Positions 15,366-15,770 of a stretch of 15,770 nucleotides of DNA are shown in pieces (positions within the stretch are counted from its first letter, which is position 1; each line of letters starts with the position of its first letter). A program made the translations under genes and the position numbers. This stretch comes from UBA1715 sp045600045 (GTDB lineage Bacteria > Bacteroidota > Bacteroidia > Bacteroidales > UBA1715). The notes under the pieces are model-generated. The model did no database searches and was not told the DNA's origin. It worked only from the letters and a program-made list of their open reading frames with translations. The stretch spans positions 1 through 15,770 of the forward strand of contig JAZRXD010000017.1 in assembly GCA_045600045.1 (NCBI GenBank). The letters run 5' to 3'.

Positions 15366-15770
15366 AATGCGTTGGTTTCAGTAGCGGTAATAACTTACAA
15401 TTCTTCAAATTATGTTTTGGAGACATTGGAAAGTGCCAAAGCACAAACCTATCAAAATATAGAATTGATTATTTCAGATGATTGTTCAACCGACAATACC
15501 ATACAATTATGTAGCGATTGGATTGAACAGAACAAAGATAGATTTGTACGAACACAGATAGTAACTGTGGATAGAAATACTGGGGTGTCTGCAAATTGCA
15601 ATCGTGCGGAAGATGCTTGTGAAGGAGATTGGGTTAAGTTAATTGCAGGGGATGATTTGTTATTACCTAATTGCGTTGAGGATTATGTAGATTATGTTCT
15701 TAATCATTTAGATTCTTATTATGTATTTGGTAAGGTAAAAGTAATTGGAATAAAAAAAAATGAATTTAAC
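15360..15770 (+). CDS. Family 2 glycosyltransferase, 3' part missing
   Basis: The first 137 codons of a GT-A fold glycosyltransferase of family 2, which adds a sugar from a nucleotide donor to a growing glycan on the cytoplasmic membrane face. The start MENALVSVAVITYNSS is the usual first strand. ISDDCSTDNT (D40 in the first Asp pair) binds the nucleotide, RNTGVSANCNRAEDACEGDW (from about residue 73) is the classic conserved block, and AGDD (D98-D99) is the DxD-like metal site. The frame is open to the right edge. It lies 100 bases after the exported-protein gene with no strong terminator between, and a promoter-like box lies just upstream, so it may be read both from the upstream operon and from its own promoter. 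Donor and acceptor sugars are unknown. Confidence 0.92.
   Translation, partial: MENALVSVAVITYNSSNYVLETLESAKAQTYQNIELIISDDCSTDNTIQLCSDWIEQNKDRFVRTQIVTVDRNTGVSANCNRAEDACEGDWVKLIAGDDLLLPNCVEDYVDYVLNHLDSYYVFGKVKVIGIKKNEFN

Overview
The window reads as AT-rich chromosomal DNA of a Bacteroidota member, most likely Bacteroidales-like. Four things point there: a 'non-GlmU-like' GlmU variant typical of this phylum; a large exported protein with a type IX secretion system (T9SS) C-terminal sorting domain; an ECF sigma factor with the phylum's 'SINTALGRMRYAIINLRK' region 4; and TAnnTTTG-type promoter boxes in place of the usual -10/-35.

Left part (1-8293), housekeeping genes. A UbiD-family decarboxylase (minus strand, cut by the left edge) diverges from an alternative GlmU-type nucleotidyltransferase/acyltransferase (plus), which is followed closely by the ATP-dependent protease Lon (plus). 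Lon converges on an ECF sigma factor (minus) across a strong inverted repeat that can end both transcripts. The sigma factor diverges from uvrA (plus). No anti-sigma gene lies beside the sigma factor.

Right part (8403-15770), a surface-glycan locus. A Wzt-type ABC exporter ATPase, which must start at TTG, is followed by two tandem FdtA/QdtA-type sugar 3,4-ketoisomerase paralogues, a hexapeptide-repeat N-acyltransferase and a DegT/FdtB-type PLP aminotransferase. Each gene overlaps the next by 4 to 32 bases. Ketoisomerase, aminotransferase and acetyltransferase together are the known route from dTDP-4-keto-6-deoxyglucose to a dTDP-3-acetamido-3,6-dideoxyhexose (Fuc3NAc or Qui3NAc type). The Wzt-like protein would energise export of a glycan carrying that sugar. 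The last overlapping gene encodes a 1080-residue exported protein: signal peptide, LamG-like domain, Ig-like and PKD-like repeats, CARDB-like domain and T9SS sorting domain. A family 2 glycosyltransferase starts 100 bases further on and runs off the right edge.

The most interesting aspects are: (i) the exported T9SS protein overlapping amino-sugar genes in an apparent operon, which suggests a link between a cell-surface protein and the glycan made beside it; (ii) the paired ketoisomerases, one of which has Tyr in place of an active-site His; and (iii) a sharp drop in TCG serine codons between the housekeeping genes and the glycan genes, consistent with a different origin. None of this proves a new system. 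No tRNA, rRNA, CRISPR array, transposon or attachment site was seen, and no stretch longer than 300 bases lacks a gene.
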